DNA of 64,000 nt from an uncultured Burkholderiales bacterium (GCA_903844385.1 CAIMTJ010000093.1:1-64000), one strand, 5' to 3'. Positions 27,842 through 37,071 are shown, numbered from the stretch's first letter. A program made the numbers and translations. The notes: generated from the sequence alone by a model not told the origin.

Positions 27842-30805
27842 TCAAGCGTCAGCAGCAGCGCTCAGGTGCGCACCAATCAAGCCCGCGAGCTCAAACATAT
27901 TGACCTCGGGTTTGCCAAACACCGCTTGCAAGCTCACATCGCACACAATCTTGCGCTTGTCCTTGGGGTCTTGTAAGCCCTTGGACTTGATGTAGTCCCA
28001 GAGTTTTTTGATCACCTCGGTGCGGGGTGCGGCATCCAAGCCAATCACCTGGGCCAGTGCGGCGCTTGGCACGAGTCCAGCACTGGGTTTTCGTGGGGCT
28101 TTGGCGCGAGTGGCTTTGACTTGGGTACCCGACTTGATGGTCGCTTGGGTGCCTTTTTTGCTGGTCTTGGCCGAGGTCTTGGCGCTCTTGCCAGGGGTTG
28201 ACTTGGCGGTGGTTTTGGCGGGTGTTTTGACGGGTGTTTTGCGCGCGGGGTATTTGCTCGCTCTGGGCTCAAACTCAAACTGAACTTTGCCCGCCGTGGC
28301 ATCCCAAGCCAAATAGGCTTTGAAGGCACGCCGCGTTCTCATCGAGACGAATTTGTCGAGCAAATCGGTTTTACCCGTTTCCAGCAACTTTTTAATCTGC
28401 TCGTGCTCGACGGGCTGCTGCAAGACGATTTTGCCGCTCTTGAAGGTACATGTGGGCGTGGCTTGCAGCAAATTGGGCAGCGAGTGCTCACACACATAGT
28501 TTTGTCCCCGCTCGAAGACACGCGCACCACAAGCGGGACAGGCCCCCAGCGGCACTTGTTCGCCAAAGTCGACCAACTCACCGCTTTCGAGCGCATTGCT
28601 GTCTTCTCCAAAATCAAACTCGAGCTTCCAGTTTTGCTCTTCTTCATTGAATTTGAGAGCCATCTCGGCGCTGAAGGGCCAACCCGCTTTGGAGCGAAAA
28701 CCATCGAGTGGGCCAATGCGTTTGTTGGCCAAGAAGGCATCGACCTCGGTCAACTCGAAGGCCCGCCCAGCTGGGGTCTTGCCAAAGGAGAAACCACACC
28801 CCGTGCTTTGTCCATCGATGCCTTGGCAGGTGTAGCGCCGGTAATTTTCTTTGACCTGTCCGCCACACTTGGGGCAGGGTGTGGTCAGCGTGACGTAGTC
28901 GCCCGGGATGGTGTCCTTGTCGTACTCTTTGGCTTTTTTGACAATGTGCTCGGTCATGTCGGCGATGTCCTTCATGAACGACTCGCGCGACAACTCGCCG
29001 TGCTCCATCAAGGACAATTTGTGTTCCCACTCACCGGTGAGTTCGGGCTTGGAGAGCTCCTCAACACCCAGACCCCGAAGCAGCGTCATCAGCTGAAACG
29101 CCTTGGCTGTGGGAATCAATTCGCGGCCATCGCGCAACATGTATTTTTCATTGAGCAGACCCTCAATGGTGGCGGCACGCGTTGCAGGGGTTCCGAGCCC
29201 CTTTTCTTGCATGGCCTCTCTGAGCTCATCGTCTTCGATGGATTTGCCCGCCCCTTCCATGGCCCCCAAGAGGGTCGCCTCAGAAAAGCGCGCGGGTGGG
29301 CGGGTTTTGAGCGCCTTGGCCTGTGCATCCAGGGTCTGGCTGCGCTCGCCCGCCTCGATCGCCACCAAGGTCTTGGTGTTGGCGTCCTCGTCGCTGGCAT
29401 CTTTGCCGTAAATGCTCATCCAGCCGGCGTTGACCAGCACCTTGCCTTCGACACGAAAGTGGTGCGTGACGTCGTGCAGTTGGACCTGGGTGGTGCGGGT
29501 GGTCACCAAAAACTCGGCCGAGGGGTAAAAAATCGCCATGAAGCGCCTCACCACCAAGTCATAGAGCTTTTGCTCGGGCTCGGACAAGCCCTTGGGCTCT
29601 TCAAGCGTTGGGATGATGGCAAAGTGATCACTCACTTTGCTGTTGTCAAAGACGCGCTTGGTGGCCTTGATGTAGTTGCTCTTGAGAGCCGTTTGGGCGT
29701 AGGCCGAGAGGTGTTTCATGCCACTGCCCGCAATCATCTCAAAGGTGTCTTTGACCGTGGGCAAGTAATCTTCGGGCAAATGCCTCGAATCGGTCCTGGG
29801 GTAGGTCAAGGCCTTGTGGCGCTCATAGAGACTTTGGGCCAGCGCCAAGGTGGATTTGGCGGAAAAACCAAAGCGACCATTGGCCTCGCGCTGCAAAGAG
29901 GTGAGGTCAAACAAAGCCGGGGCCGCTTGGGTGGTGGGTTTGCTCTCCTCGGTGACCTGCGCAGGTTGGTGCGTGACGGCTTGGGCGATGGCGTGGGCGT
30001 CGGCCTCGCTCCAGATGCGATCGGCTTTTTTCTCGGCATCGGTCTCGTCTTTTTTATGCTCGGTGTTGATCCACTTGGAGGTGTACTCCCCCGCTTTGAC
30101 TTGAAAGTTCGCGTGAATTTCCCAATAGTCGCGCGAGATGAATTTGCGAATCTGCTCCTCGCGCACCACCACCACCGACAAGGTGGGCGTTTGCACGCGG
30201 CCCACGGTGGTGAGAAAAAATCCACCATCGCGAGAATTGAAGGCCGTGAAGGCACGCGTGCCATTGATCCCCACCAACCAGTCGGCCTCCGAGCGCGAGC
30301 GCGCCGCATCGGCCAGGCCTTGCATTTGCTGCTCACTTCTCAACGCGTTAAAGCCGTCTCGAATGGACTGCGGCGTCATGGACTGCAGCCACAAGCGTTT
30401 GACCGGTTTTTTGAGGTCTTTCTTGCTGCCCGCGTATTGCTCAATCAAGCGAAAAATGAGTTCGCCTTCGCGCCCTGCGTCACAGGCGTTGATCAAGGCG
30501 GTCACGTCTTTGCGTTTGACCAATTTCACCACCGCGTTGAGCCGGGACTTGGTCTTGTCCACGGGTTTGAGCTCAAAATGCGGTGGGATCACCGGCAAAT
30601 GCGCAAAACTCCACTTGCCGCGTTTGACATCAAACTCCTCGGGCGCTTTGATCTCGAGCAAATGACCCACGGCGCTGGTGACCACATAGGTGTCACTCTC
30701 AAAATGATCCTCATGTTTTTCAAACTTGCCCGCCACACTTGTGAGCGCGCGCACAATGTCTTGCGCGACCGATGGTTTCTCAGCAATTACCAGTGTTTTA
30801 CTCAT
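27842..30805 (-). CDS. topB: DNA topoisomerase III with lysine-rich tail and C-terminal SWIB domain
   Basis: Type IA topoisomerase that decatenates DNA; 987 residues against about 650 for E. coli TopB. Order: TOPRIM domain (residues 1-150; IAEKPSVAQDI, DAGREGELIF), core with the catalytic Tyr in LTYPRTDSRHLP, two zinc-binding segments (CPKCGGQVKENYRRYTC and CPACGARVFERGQNYVC), then at about 850-908 a Lys/Thr/Ala-rich H1-like tail (KTPVKTPAKTTAKSTPGK), and at about 912-985 a SWIB/MDM2-type domain (PRTEVIKKLWDYIKSKGLQD). The domain chain is unusual. It is divergent from the SET-domain gene. Confidence 0.95.
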   Translation of the reverse strand: MSKTLVIAEKPSVAQDIVRALTSVAGKFEKHEDHFESDTYVVTSAVGHLLEIKAPEEFDVKRGKWSFAHLPVIPPHFELKPVDKTKSRLNAVVKLVKRKDVTALINACDAGREGELIFRLIEQYAGSKKDLKKPVKRLWLQSMTPQSIRDGFNALRSEQQMQGLADAARSRSEADWLVGINGTRAFTAFNSRDGGFFLTTVGRVQTPTLSVVVVREEQIRKFISRDYWEIHANFQVKAGEYTSKWINTEHKKDETDAEKKADRIWSEADAHAIAQAVTHQPAQVTEESKPTTQAAPALFDLTSLQREANGRFGFSAKSTLALAQSLYERHKALTYPRTDSRHLPEDYLPTVKDTFEMIAGSGMKHLSAYAQTALKSNYIKATKRVFDNSKVSDHFAIIPTLEEPKGLSEPEQKLYDLVVRRFMAIFYPSAEFLVTTRTTQVQLHDVTHHFRVEGKVLVNAGWMSIYGKDASDEDANTKTLVAIEAGERSQTLDAQAKALKTRPPARFSEATLLGAMEGAGKSIEDDELREAMQEKGLGTPATRAATIEGLLNEKYMLRDGRELIPTAKAFQLMTLLRGLGVEELSKPELTGEWEHKLSLMEHGELSRESFMKDIADMTEHIVKKAKEYDKDTIPGDYVTLTTPCPKCGGQVKENYRRYTCQGIDGQSTGCGFSFGKTPAGRAFELTEVDAFLANKRIGPLDGFRSKAGWPFSAEMALKFNEEEQNWKLEFDFGEDSNALESGELVDFGEQVPLGACPACGARVFERGQNYVCEHSLPNLLQATPTCTFKSGKIVLQQPVEHEQIKKLLETGKTDLLDKFVSMRTRRAFKAYLAWDATAGKVQFEFEPRASKYPARKTPVKTPAKTTAKSTPGKSAKTSAKTSKKGTQATIKSGTQVKATRAKAPRKPSAGLVPSAALAQVIGLDAAPRTEVIKKLWDYIKSKGLQDPKDKRKIVCDVSLQAVFGKPEVNMFELAGLIGAHLSAAADA

Positions 30806-30937
30806 TCAGTTGTGTCCTTCATGCATGGCATTGTCCAACTTTTTCAGCCCCATGTTCGTAATACCTCTAAAATTGTCGACTTCAGCGTGCTCGGCGCGTC
30901 ATTTTGACATGCTCTTTTTTTGAAACGAAATTCCACC

Positions 30938-31429
30938 ATGGCCACCCAAGAAAAGTCCAAGACTTCCCCCAAAAAACACATTGAAGCCAGAAGCTCGGGG
31001 GTACACGGTCGCGGCGTGTTCGCCTTGGTCGACATCGAACCGGGCAAGAAAATCATCGAGTACAAGGGTGAGGTCATCACCTGGCGCGAGGCTCAACGGC
31101 GTCACCCCCACGATCCCAGTGACCCCAACCACACCTTTTATTTTCACATCAATGAAAAGCACGTGATCGATGGCGGCTCAGGCGGCAACAAAGCGCGTTG
31201 GATCAACCACGCTTGTGACCCCAATTGTGAAGCCGACGAGCAAAACGGCCGGGTTTTCATCAAATCCATCCGCGCGATCGCCGCGGGCGAAGAGCTCAAT
31301 TACGATTATGGCCTGATCATTGATGAGCGCTACACACCCAAGCTCAAAGCCGAATACCCTTGCTGGTGTGGCTCGCCCATTTGCCGCGGCACGCTCTTGG
31401 CGCCCAAACGCAAAAAGTCCAAAAAATAA
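30938..31429 (+). CDS. SET-domain protein-lysine methyltransferase
   Basis: Transfers methyl from S-adenosylmethionine to protein lysine, by family. The 163-residue protein is almost only a SET domain: GVHGRGVFA (21-29), NHTFYFHINE, the cofactor and pseudoknot motif RWINHACDPN (87-96), GEELNYDYG (117-125), and a complete post-SET zinc motif CWCGSPICRG (142-151). The N- and C-termini are Lys-rich (APKRKKSKK). No secretion signal is seen. The TTG six codons upstream is less likely than this ATG. It is 132 bp from divergent topB and its TAA overlaps the birA ATG by one base. The natural substrate is unknown; the lysine-rich TopB tail is an obvious candidate. Confidence 0.92.
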   Translation: MATQEKSKTSPKKHIEARSSGVHGRGVFALVDIEPGKKIIEYKGEVITWREAQRRHPHDPSDPNHTFYFHINEKHVIDGGSGGNKARWINHACDPNCEADEQNGRVFIKSIRAIAAGEELNYDYGLIIDERYTPKLKAEYPCWCGSPICRGTLLAPKRKKSKK

Positions 31430-32313
31430 TGCCGCTGCAGGCTCAGGCTTGGCATGAAGAAACGCTCAGAGCGTCCTTGCGCGAGCCTCTGCCTGGCTGG
31501 CACGTGGAACTGCTCCCTGAAATTGACTCCACCTCCTCGGAGCTCATGCGCCGAGGCCACCAGTCGGATTACCGCTCGACGGTCTTGCTCGCAGAGCATC
31601 AAAGCGCTGGCCGAGGTCGCTCAGGCCAAGCGTGGCTGAGCGAGCCGCGCCAAAGCCTCACCGTCTCGATGGCGCGCACTCTCGCCCCCTCAAGCTGGAT
31701 GGGCTTGTCGCTGGCTTGCGGTGTGGGTGTCGTGCAGGCCTTGTCGGCCTATTTGCCCGCTGACTGTGCGACTGATGGTCTCTCAGACCCACACATCACC
31801 CCGCGCTTGGGCCTCAAGTGGCCCAATGACCTGTGGGCATGGGACGCATCGGGTCCGGCCAAAGTGGGGGGTCTCTTGATCGAAACCCAAAGCCTGCGCG
31901 CGCCCCACGTTCAAGCGTGCCGCGAAGCCAGCACCCCGGCGAGATTTTGTGTGGTGGGGTTGGGGCTGAACTTGCGCACACCCCAAAGCCCAGCGTGGGG
32001 CACCTTGTCACCGCCCCCAAAGGGACTGGTGGACTTGGGCGTGACGCTGGCAACGCGCGCCCAGGCCCACGCCCTGCTCGCAAGCGTCGTGGTCTCACTC
32101 GCGCACACCCTGAACCAATTTGAAGCGCACGGCTTTGCCGCATTCAAGCACGAGTTTGATCGGATGGATTGTCTGCGCGGTCGCCAAGTCACACTCAGCG
32201 ATACGCGCCATGGCCAGGCCATGGGGGTCAATGAACAAGGCGAGTTGCTGCTGGGGTTTGGCAACGAAGTCCACTGCGTTCAAGCCTCCAGCGTCAGTCT
32301 TCGTCCTGCATGA
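31429..32313 (+). CDS. birA: Biotin-[acetyl-CoA-carboxylase] ligase
   Basis: Activates biotin as biotinyl-AMP and attaches it to the biotin carboxyl carrier protein. 294 residues with the catalytic GRGRSGQAWLS loop, KWPNDLW, and KVGGLLIE; a small C-terminal domain follows. The N-terminal DNA-binding helix-turn-helix of E. coli BirA is missing, so this is the non-repressor form. The ATG shares its A with the TAA of the SET gene (TAATG), implying coupled translation. There is an insertion near residue 175 (QACREASTP). Confidence 0.92.
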   Translation: MPLQAQAWHEETLRASLREPLPGWHVELLPEIDSTSSELMRRGHQSDYRSTVLLAEHQSAGRGRSGQAWLSEPRQSLTVSMARTLAPSSWMGLSLACGVGVVQALSAYLPADCATDGLSDPHITPRLGLKWPNDLWAWDASGPAKVGGLLIETQSLRAPHVQACREASTPARFCVVGLGLNLRTPQSPAWGTLSPPPKGLVDLGVTLATRAQAHALLASVVVSLAHTLNQFEAHGFAAFKHEFDRMDCLRGRQVTLSDTRHGQAMGVNEQGELLLGFGNEVHCVQASSVSLRPA

Positions 32314-32418
32314 GGACGGCATCGGTTGCGCTATGCTGTGGGTCTTGCAGTCTTCGCGTTGGCTGTCTGGTTTGAATATCTGTTTTGATGATTTTTATCT
32401 TTTGGGGGCGCAAACACC

Positions 32419-33087
32419 ATGGCTTTAAAACTTTACTTCTCTCCCGGCGCTTGCTCCTTTGTGCCGCACTGTTTGCTCGAATTGGCGGGTGCGTCGTTTG
32501 AGCCCGTGATGATCAAATTGCACAAGGGTGAGCACCGACAGCCTGAGTTCAAGGCCATCAATGCACTGGGACAAGTGCCGGTCTTGGTCGATGGCGAGCG
32601 GGTCCTCACGCAAATCTTGGCCATCACTGTGTACTTGGATGGGCTCTTTCCTCAGGCCCATCTCCTGCCTACGGATCTTTTTGAGCGCGCGCAAGTGCTC
32701 CAAATGTTGGCGTGGATGAACAACACCGCTCACCCCACCTTCACCCATGTGTTTCGGCCCAGCAACTATTCGCCCGATGCCCACGTTCAAGCCGACATCA
32801 AAGCACACGCAAGCGAGCACTACCGAGCTCACTTGCAAAGCTTGGACGCCTTCGTGGCCAAGAGACTCGAGCGCGGTGAGCCCTGGCTCGCCGGCGAGTT
32901 TGCTGGACCCCTTGACGCCTATGCGTTGACCTTGTGCCGCTGGGGCACCATCGCTGGGCTCGAGCCCAGCCAATTTCCTGCGCTCTGGGCCCATGTGCAA
33001 GCAGTGGCCAAGCACCCCGACATCGCGCGAGCAGTGGCCACCGAGAGGTTGGTGCTCAACACCTTGGAGAGCCCCCCCAAAACCTGA
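32419..33087 (+). CDS. Glutathione S-transferase (beta-class-like)
   Basis: Cytoplasmic glutathione transferase. 222 residues. The N-terminal thioredoxin fold starts LKLYFSPGACSFVPHCLLE, with the Cys of the beta-class motif SPGACS, and the GSH-binding LGQVPVLVDGERVLTQ follows; in this class the last residues normally read L(T/S)ES, here LTQI, so glutathione contact may differ. The C-terminal helical domain contains LAGEFAGPLDAYALTLCRWG. Downstream of birA by 105 bp; substrate unknown. Confidence 0.88.
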   Translation: MALKLYFSPGACSFVPHCLLELAGASFEPVMIKLHKGEHRQPEFKAINALGQVPVLVDGERVLTQILAITVYLDGLFPQAHLLPTDLFERAQVLQMLAWMNNTAHPTFTHVFRPSNYSPDAHVQADIKAHASEHYRAHLQSLDAFVAKRLERGEPWLAGEFAGPLDAYALTLCRWGTIAGLEPSQFPALWAHVQAVAKHPDIARAVATERLVLNTLESPPKT

Positions 33088-33234
33088 GCCCCATGGTTGG
33101 GATCCTCTGCGGTGGGCGGGGACTGGCATGAACGCTTGAGGGTCGTCAACCGAGATGGCGCACGGATTCATCAAGAGCGAGATCAATGCGCACGCGCCGC
33201 TCTTGTGAGGTGAGCGGACAGTTCATTGGCGGAC

Positions 33235-33747
33235 TCAGCGCGCGTCTTGCCGGTCGGCTCCCGCATACACCTCCAACCCCAGCGCAATGACGGTCGCCAC
33301 TTGTTCACCCACCTCCGCTTTGAACTCCGCTTCAACGCGGGCGACGGCGCTCTCAAAGGCCTTGAGCCATGCCAGGCCCGTTGGCGTGAATTTGATCAAT
33401 TTCGCTCGCGCGTCACGCGGATCACGCTCTCTGGCCACCAAGTCCCAGGCCTCACATTGGTCGACCAAGTCACCCATGGCTTGCTTGCTCATGCCTGCAC
33501 TTTGCGCCAGCGCCGTCAAACTCGATCCTTCGATCGACAAATGCCGCGTCAAGTGAATGTGGGCCGCACTGACTTGCCCCTTGCTGGCCAAATTGGACAA
33601 GGCCAGCGGCACCCCCACGTCGTGGGCCATGAGGTAAAACACCCGTTCATCAAAGCGGCGCATGGCTTGACCCAAGAGCCGGCCGAGGTGGTTTTGTCGC
33701 CAATCGACACTGGAGACCAGGGGCGCAGTGAGGTCGTTATTGAGCAT
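33235..33747 (-). CDS. MarR-family transcriptional regulator
   Basis: 170-residue winged-helix repressor family protein. The DNA-binding region is [32 protein letters not shown] followed by the wing [25 protein letters not shown] (residues about 70-125). The ATG at 33745-33747 (MLNNDLTAP) is preferred to a TTG nine codons upstream. It lies between convergent gst and divergent recA. It may sense a small aromatic or oxidant; the target is unknown, though the neighbouring gst is a natural guess. Confidence 0.87.
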   Translation of the reverse strand: MLNNDLTAPLVSSVDWRQNHLGRLLGQAMRRFDERVFYLMAHDVGVPLALSNLASKGQVSAAHIHLTRHLSIEGSSLTALAQSAGMSKQAMGDLVDQCEAWDLVARERDPRDARAKLIKFTPTGLAWLKAFESAVARVEAEFKAEVGEQVATVIALGLEVYAGADRQDAR

Positions 33748-33810
33748 CCCTATATGGTAAGGCAAACTGACCAAATATTCTATTTACAAGTTGAGACACT
33801 TCGAATAAAT

Positions 33811-33830
33811 TACTGTTCAAGCATCCAGTT
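33811..33830 (+). promoter_or_regulatory. LexA-like SOS box upstream of recA
   Basis: TACTGTTCAAGCATCCAGTT matches the proteobacterial LexA palindrome TACTGT-N8-ACAGTA with CTGT and CCAG half-sites. It lies 58 bp before the recA ATG, where LexA would block transcription until DNA damage. The second half-site deviates at its first and last bases. Confidence 0.65.
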
Positions 33831-33888
33831 CCAACAAGATGTTTTTTTAATTTTGTATTTTAACCTGTTGATTAATAAGGAGTTAATT

Positions 33889-35022
33889 ATGGACGCACCC
33901 GTCAAATCCCTCGCCGCTTTGAGCGAAAAAACCAAAGCCTTACAAGCCGCTTTGGCGCAAATTGAAAAACAATTCGGCAAAGGCACCATCATGCGCCTGG
34001 GCGAAGGTGAGGTGATCGAGGACATCCAAGTCGTCTCCACCGGCTCGTTGGGACTGGACATTGCCTTGGGCGTGGGTGGCCTTCCACGCGGGCGGGTCAT
34101 TGAGATTTATGGCCCCGAGTCCTCGGGCAAAACCACCCTCACGCTCCAAGTCATTGCCGAGATGCAAAAACAAAACGGCACCTGCGCCTTTGTGGACGCT
34201 GAGCACGCCTTGGACATCCAGTACGCGCAAAAGCTCGGCGTGAACCTGCAAGAGCTCCTCATCTCCCAGCCCGACACCGGCGAGCAAGCGCTCGAGATCG
34301 TCGACTCCCTCGTGCGCTCGGGCGCGGTCGACTTGATCGTCATCGATTCGGTGGCGGCCCTCACCCCCAAGGCCGAGTTGGAAGGCGACATGGGCGACTC
34401 CCTGCCCGGTCTGCAAGCGCGTCTCATGAGCCAAGCGCTCAGAAAGCTCACCGCGACCATCAAAAAGACCAATTGCATGGTCATTTTCATCAACCAAATT
34501 CGCATGAAAATTGGCGTCATGTTCGGCTCACCCGAGACCACCACGGGCGGCAACGCCTTGAAGTTTTATGCCTCCGTGCGCATTGACATTCGCCGCACCG
34601 GCACCATCAAAAGAGGTGAAGAGGCCATTGGCAATGAGACCAAAGTCAAGGTGGTGAAAAACAAAGTCGCCCCGCCCTTCAAGACCGCCGAGTTTGACAT
34701 CTTGTTTGGCGAAGGCATCTCGCGACACGGCGAAGTCATTGATCTGGGGGTCACCGCTCGGGTGATCGACAAGTCCGGCGCCTGGTACGCCTACAACGGC
34801 GAGAAAATCGGTCAAGGGCGCGACAACTCGCGCGAGTTCTTGCGTGAAAACCCAGAACTGGCCCACGAGATCGAGAACAAGGTGCGCGAGTCCCTCGGTA
34901 TCCCGTCCTTGCCCCAAGCCTTGAATGCGCCCGCCCCCACCCCTCCCGTGGTGGCTGCGCCTGCGGGGAAAACACCGGCACTCAAAACCCCAGTGGCCCC
35001 ACTCGCCGAGGTCGAAGAATAA
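33889..35022 (+). CDS. recA: Recombinase RecA
   Basis: Strand-exchange recombinase and LexA co-protease. 377 residues. It has [10 protein letters not shown] near the N-terminus, Walker [11 protein letters not shown], Walker [12 protein letters not shown], and the L2 loop ending [16 protein letters not shown]. After the core, the tail (residues 340-377) is Pro/Ala-rich and ends acidic (LAEVEE). The ATG is set by AAGGAG eight bases upstream. It is preceded by a LexA-like box and followed by recX in the same direction. Confidence 0.98.
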   Translation: MDAPVKSLAALSEKTKALQAALAQIEKQFGKGTIMRLGEGEVIEDIQVVSTGSLGLDIALGVGGLPRGRVIEIYGPESSGKTTLTLQVIAEMQKQNGTCAFVDAEHALDIQYAQKLGVNLQELLISQPDTGEQALEIVDSLVRSGAVDLIVIDSVAALTPKAELEGDMGDSLPGLQARLMSQALRKLTATIKKTNCMVIFINQIRMKIGVMFGSPETTTGGNALKFYASVRIDIRRTGTIKRGEEAIGNETKVKVVKNKVAPPFKTAEFDILFGEGISRHGEVIDLGVTARVIDKSGAWYAYNGEKIGQGRDNSREFLRENPELAHEIENKVRESLGIPSLPQALNAPAPTPPVVAAPAGKTPALKTPVAPLAEVEE

Positions 35023-35449
35023 GTCAAGGACCGCACCGCCGCCAGGGGCGGCGGGATCGGCACACCGGCTCGGGTGCCTGAGCATCGGCTCAGACACCCC
35101 GCCAACCAAGACTGACCTCGGCCAACACAACACAATCTAATCCCGTCAAACCCAACCACCCCCTTGCCAGGAGAGTCCAGCCGCCACGAAACGCCACCCA
35201 CCCAAGCAAGCAAGCCCCAAGCACTTGCCGCCACTGACTCGATGTCGAACACCCCAGCGAGCGCACTGCAAGCGACAGCAGTCCCCGCCGTTGAGCAAGA
35301 ATCCAGGCCCGCACGCTCCTTGGAGCAGGCCGCTGAGCCGGCGAGTTCTTTATGCCCATTACCGTACATCCAGACTGCAACACCGCACACCAAGACACCA
35401 CCACCCCACACCACTCAGAACTTGTCCACCCACCTCAGAGCCTCAGAAC
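35023..35449 (+). other. 427-bp spacer between recA and recX, with a strong hairpin
   Basis: The spacer holds a hairpin at 35073-35098 (GGTGCCTGAGC, loop ATCG, GCTCAGACACC; one mismatch in an 11-bp stem) about 50 bases after the recA stop. It has no T-run, so it may attenuate or protect recA mRNA rather than act as a classical terminator. The rest is C/A-rich, with long runs lacking G near 35385-35470. The recX frame is open back to 35225, but that stretch looks non-coding (poor codon use, no conserved motif). Confidence 0.5.
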
Positions 35450-35971
35450 ATGAACACTTCAACCCACCCCTACCCCTTGATGTCCCTCAAATCGCGCGCC
35501 CTGCGGTTTCTCTCGCACCGGGAATACTCACGCGCTGAATTGGCGCAAAAACTCAAACCCTTTGAGACCGAAGCGGGCGAAATCGCCCGCCTCTTGGACG
35601 AGCTCCAAGCCAAAGATTTTGTCAACGAAGCGCGTCACGCCCAATCCTTGGTGAACCGGCGCAGTGAAAAACTGGGCATGGGTCGGCTCAAAATGGAAAT
35701 GCGCGCCAAAGGCGTTCCCGAGGAATTTGCACTGCAAGCCTTGAAAGCGCTCGAAACCACCGAGTTCGAACGCGCTCAAGGGCTGTGGCAAAAGAAGTTT
35801 GGAGTTTTGGGCGAGGACGCCAAGGCACAAGCGCGCCAGAGCCGCTTTTTAATATCGCGTGGCTTTAGCATGGACACGGTGCGAGCGGTTTTTAAAAGCG
35901 CCGCCCAAGCGGCTGAAGATGCGAGCGCTCACGCCAGCGCCAGCATGGACGCGACACCCGGGCTTGACTAG
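35450..35971 (+). CDS. recX: RecA regulator RecX
   Basis: Small cytoplasmic inhibitor of RecA filament growth. From the ATG at 35450 it has 173 residues made of tandem three-helix repeats: SLKSRALRFLSHREYSRAELAQKL, LLDELQAKDFVNEARHAQSLV, GMGRLKMEMRAKGVPEEFALQAL and the last repeat ending FLISRGFSMDTVRAVF. An ATG ten codons later (35480) is equally possible. Its TAG stop is shared as CTAG with the argC stop on the other strand. Confidence 0.9.
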   Translation: MNTSTHPYPLMSLKSRALRFLSHREYSRAELAQKLKPFETEAGEIARLLDELQAKDFVNEARHAQSLVNRRSEKLGMGRLKMEMRAKGVPEEFALQALKALETTEFERAQGLWQKKFGVLGEDAKAQARQSRFLISRGFSMDTVRAVFKSAAQAAEDASAHASASMDATPGLD

Positions 35972-36900
35972 TTGTGTCGCGCGCGCGCGAGTCCCAGCAT
36001 CAAGCGAATATTTTGCACGGCCGCGCCACTCGCGCCTTTGCCCAAATTGTCTAGGCGCGCGAGCACCACACATTGGCCACTGCTCTCGTGGGTGGCGACT
36101 TCGATCTCGAGCCAATTGGTGCCGTTGAGCCCACAGGCGTCAAGCCGCGTGGGCACCTCTAGCTTGACCCTCACCTCGCTGTAGGGCAAGCGCTCATAGT
36201 GGTGACGGTAGACGTCGATCAACGCGCTTCGGCTCACCGCCCGAGTCAACTGCTCGGGGTGCAAGGGCAGTTGCACCACCATGCCACGGGAGAAATTACC
36301 CACACTCGGCACAAACAAGGGCCGACGTTGTAAGCCCGAATAGAGCATGATCTCAGGCACGTGTTTGTGCTCCAAACCCAAGGCGTAATACTCCATCAAG
36401 GGCGAGAGGCCTTGCTCATACGACTCGATCATGCTGCGCCCGCCACCCGTGTAGCCACTGACACTGGGCAGCGCGATCGCAGCGTCGCGGGACAACACCC
36501 CCGCATCAATCAAGGGCCGCAGCAAGGCAATGGCGCCCGTGGCGTAGCAGCCTGGGTTGCTCACCCAGGCCGCCTGGGCGATCCTGTCCTCTTGCTCAGG
36601 GCAAAGCTCGGGCAATCCATAGACCCACGGCGCTTGGGTGCGATGCGCACTGGATGCGTCGACGACTTTGGGCGCTTGGGCGCCCAGACTCTCGATCAAA
36701 GCGACCGATTCGCGCGCTTGTTCATCGGCCAAACACAGCACCACCAAGTCGGCTTCACGCATCAAAACCCGCTTGGCGCTCACGTCTTTGCGCAAATTGG
36801 GCTCAATGGTCAACACCGCCAAGGACGCCTCACGTTGGAGTTGCTCCTTGATCAAGAGGCCTGTGGTGCCGGCTTCGCCATCGATGAATATTTTGAACAT
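35968..36900 (-). CDS. argC: N-acetyl-gamma-glutamyl-phosphate reductase
   Basis: NADPH-dependent third step of arginine synthesis. The 310-residue protein is the shorter ArgC type. It has the N-terminal FKIFIDGEAGTTGL, the catalytic Cys in VSNPGCYATGAIALLRPL (residue 117 region), PSVSGYTGGGRSMIE, and the C-terminal NLGKGASGAAVQN. The ATG at 36898-36900 is used; an in-frame start 16 codons earlier is not conserved-looking. The gene is divergent from sucC across 171 bp. Confidence 0.94.
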   Translation of the reverse strand: MFKIFIDGEAGTTGLLIKEQLQREASLAVLTIEPNLRKDVSAKRVLMREADLVVLCLADEQARESVALIESLGAQAPKVVDASSAHRTQAPWVYGLPELCPEQEDRIAQAAWVSNPGCYATGAIALLRPLIDAGVLSRDAAIALPSVSGYTGGGRSMIESYEQGLSPLMEYYALGLEHKHVPEIMLYSGLQRRPLFVPSVGNFSRGMVVQLPLHPEQLTRAVSRSALIDVYRHHYERLPYSEVRVKLEVPTRLDACGLNGTNWLEIEVATHESSGQCVVLARLDNLGKGASGAAVQNIRLMLGLARARHN

Positions 36901-37071
36901 TTTTACGTCCCCGTGAAAAGAATTTCGCCAAGATGAGCTCTCAGACACGCCAAAAACGATTATTTCGCTCAGGTCATGCTACATTTCTGATCGGCAAAGT
37001 TGCGTTATCGTTCGCCATGTTGTGTGGCCCGATCAACGTTTCTATTTTCCCCTGATTTTTAAGAGAACTTG

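Noticed and set aside
28403-30907. 834-codon open frame on the plus strand opposite topB
   Set aside because: It is antisense to a clear topoisomerase, has no recognised domain, and its length follows from the GC-rich codon pattern of topB.
35073-35098. Hairpin after recA as a Rho-independent terminator
   Set aside because: Good stem but no T-run follows, so called only as a hairpin.
35225-35449. 75-codon upstream extension of recX
   Set aside because: His/Pro/Arg-rich with no RecX character; the ATG at 35450 gives normal family length.
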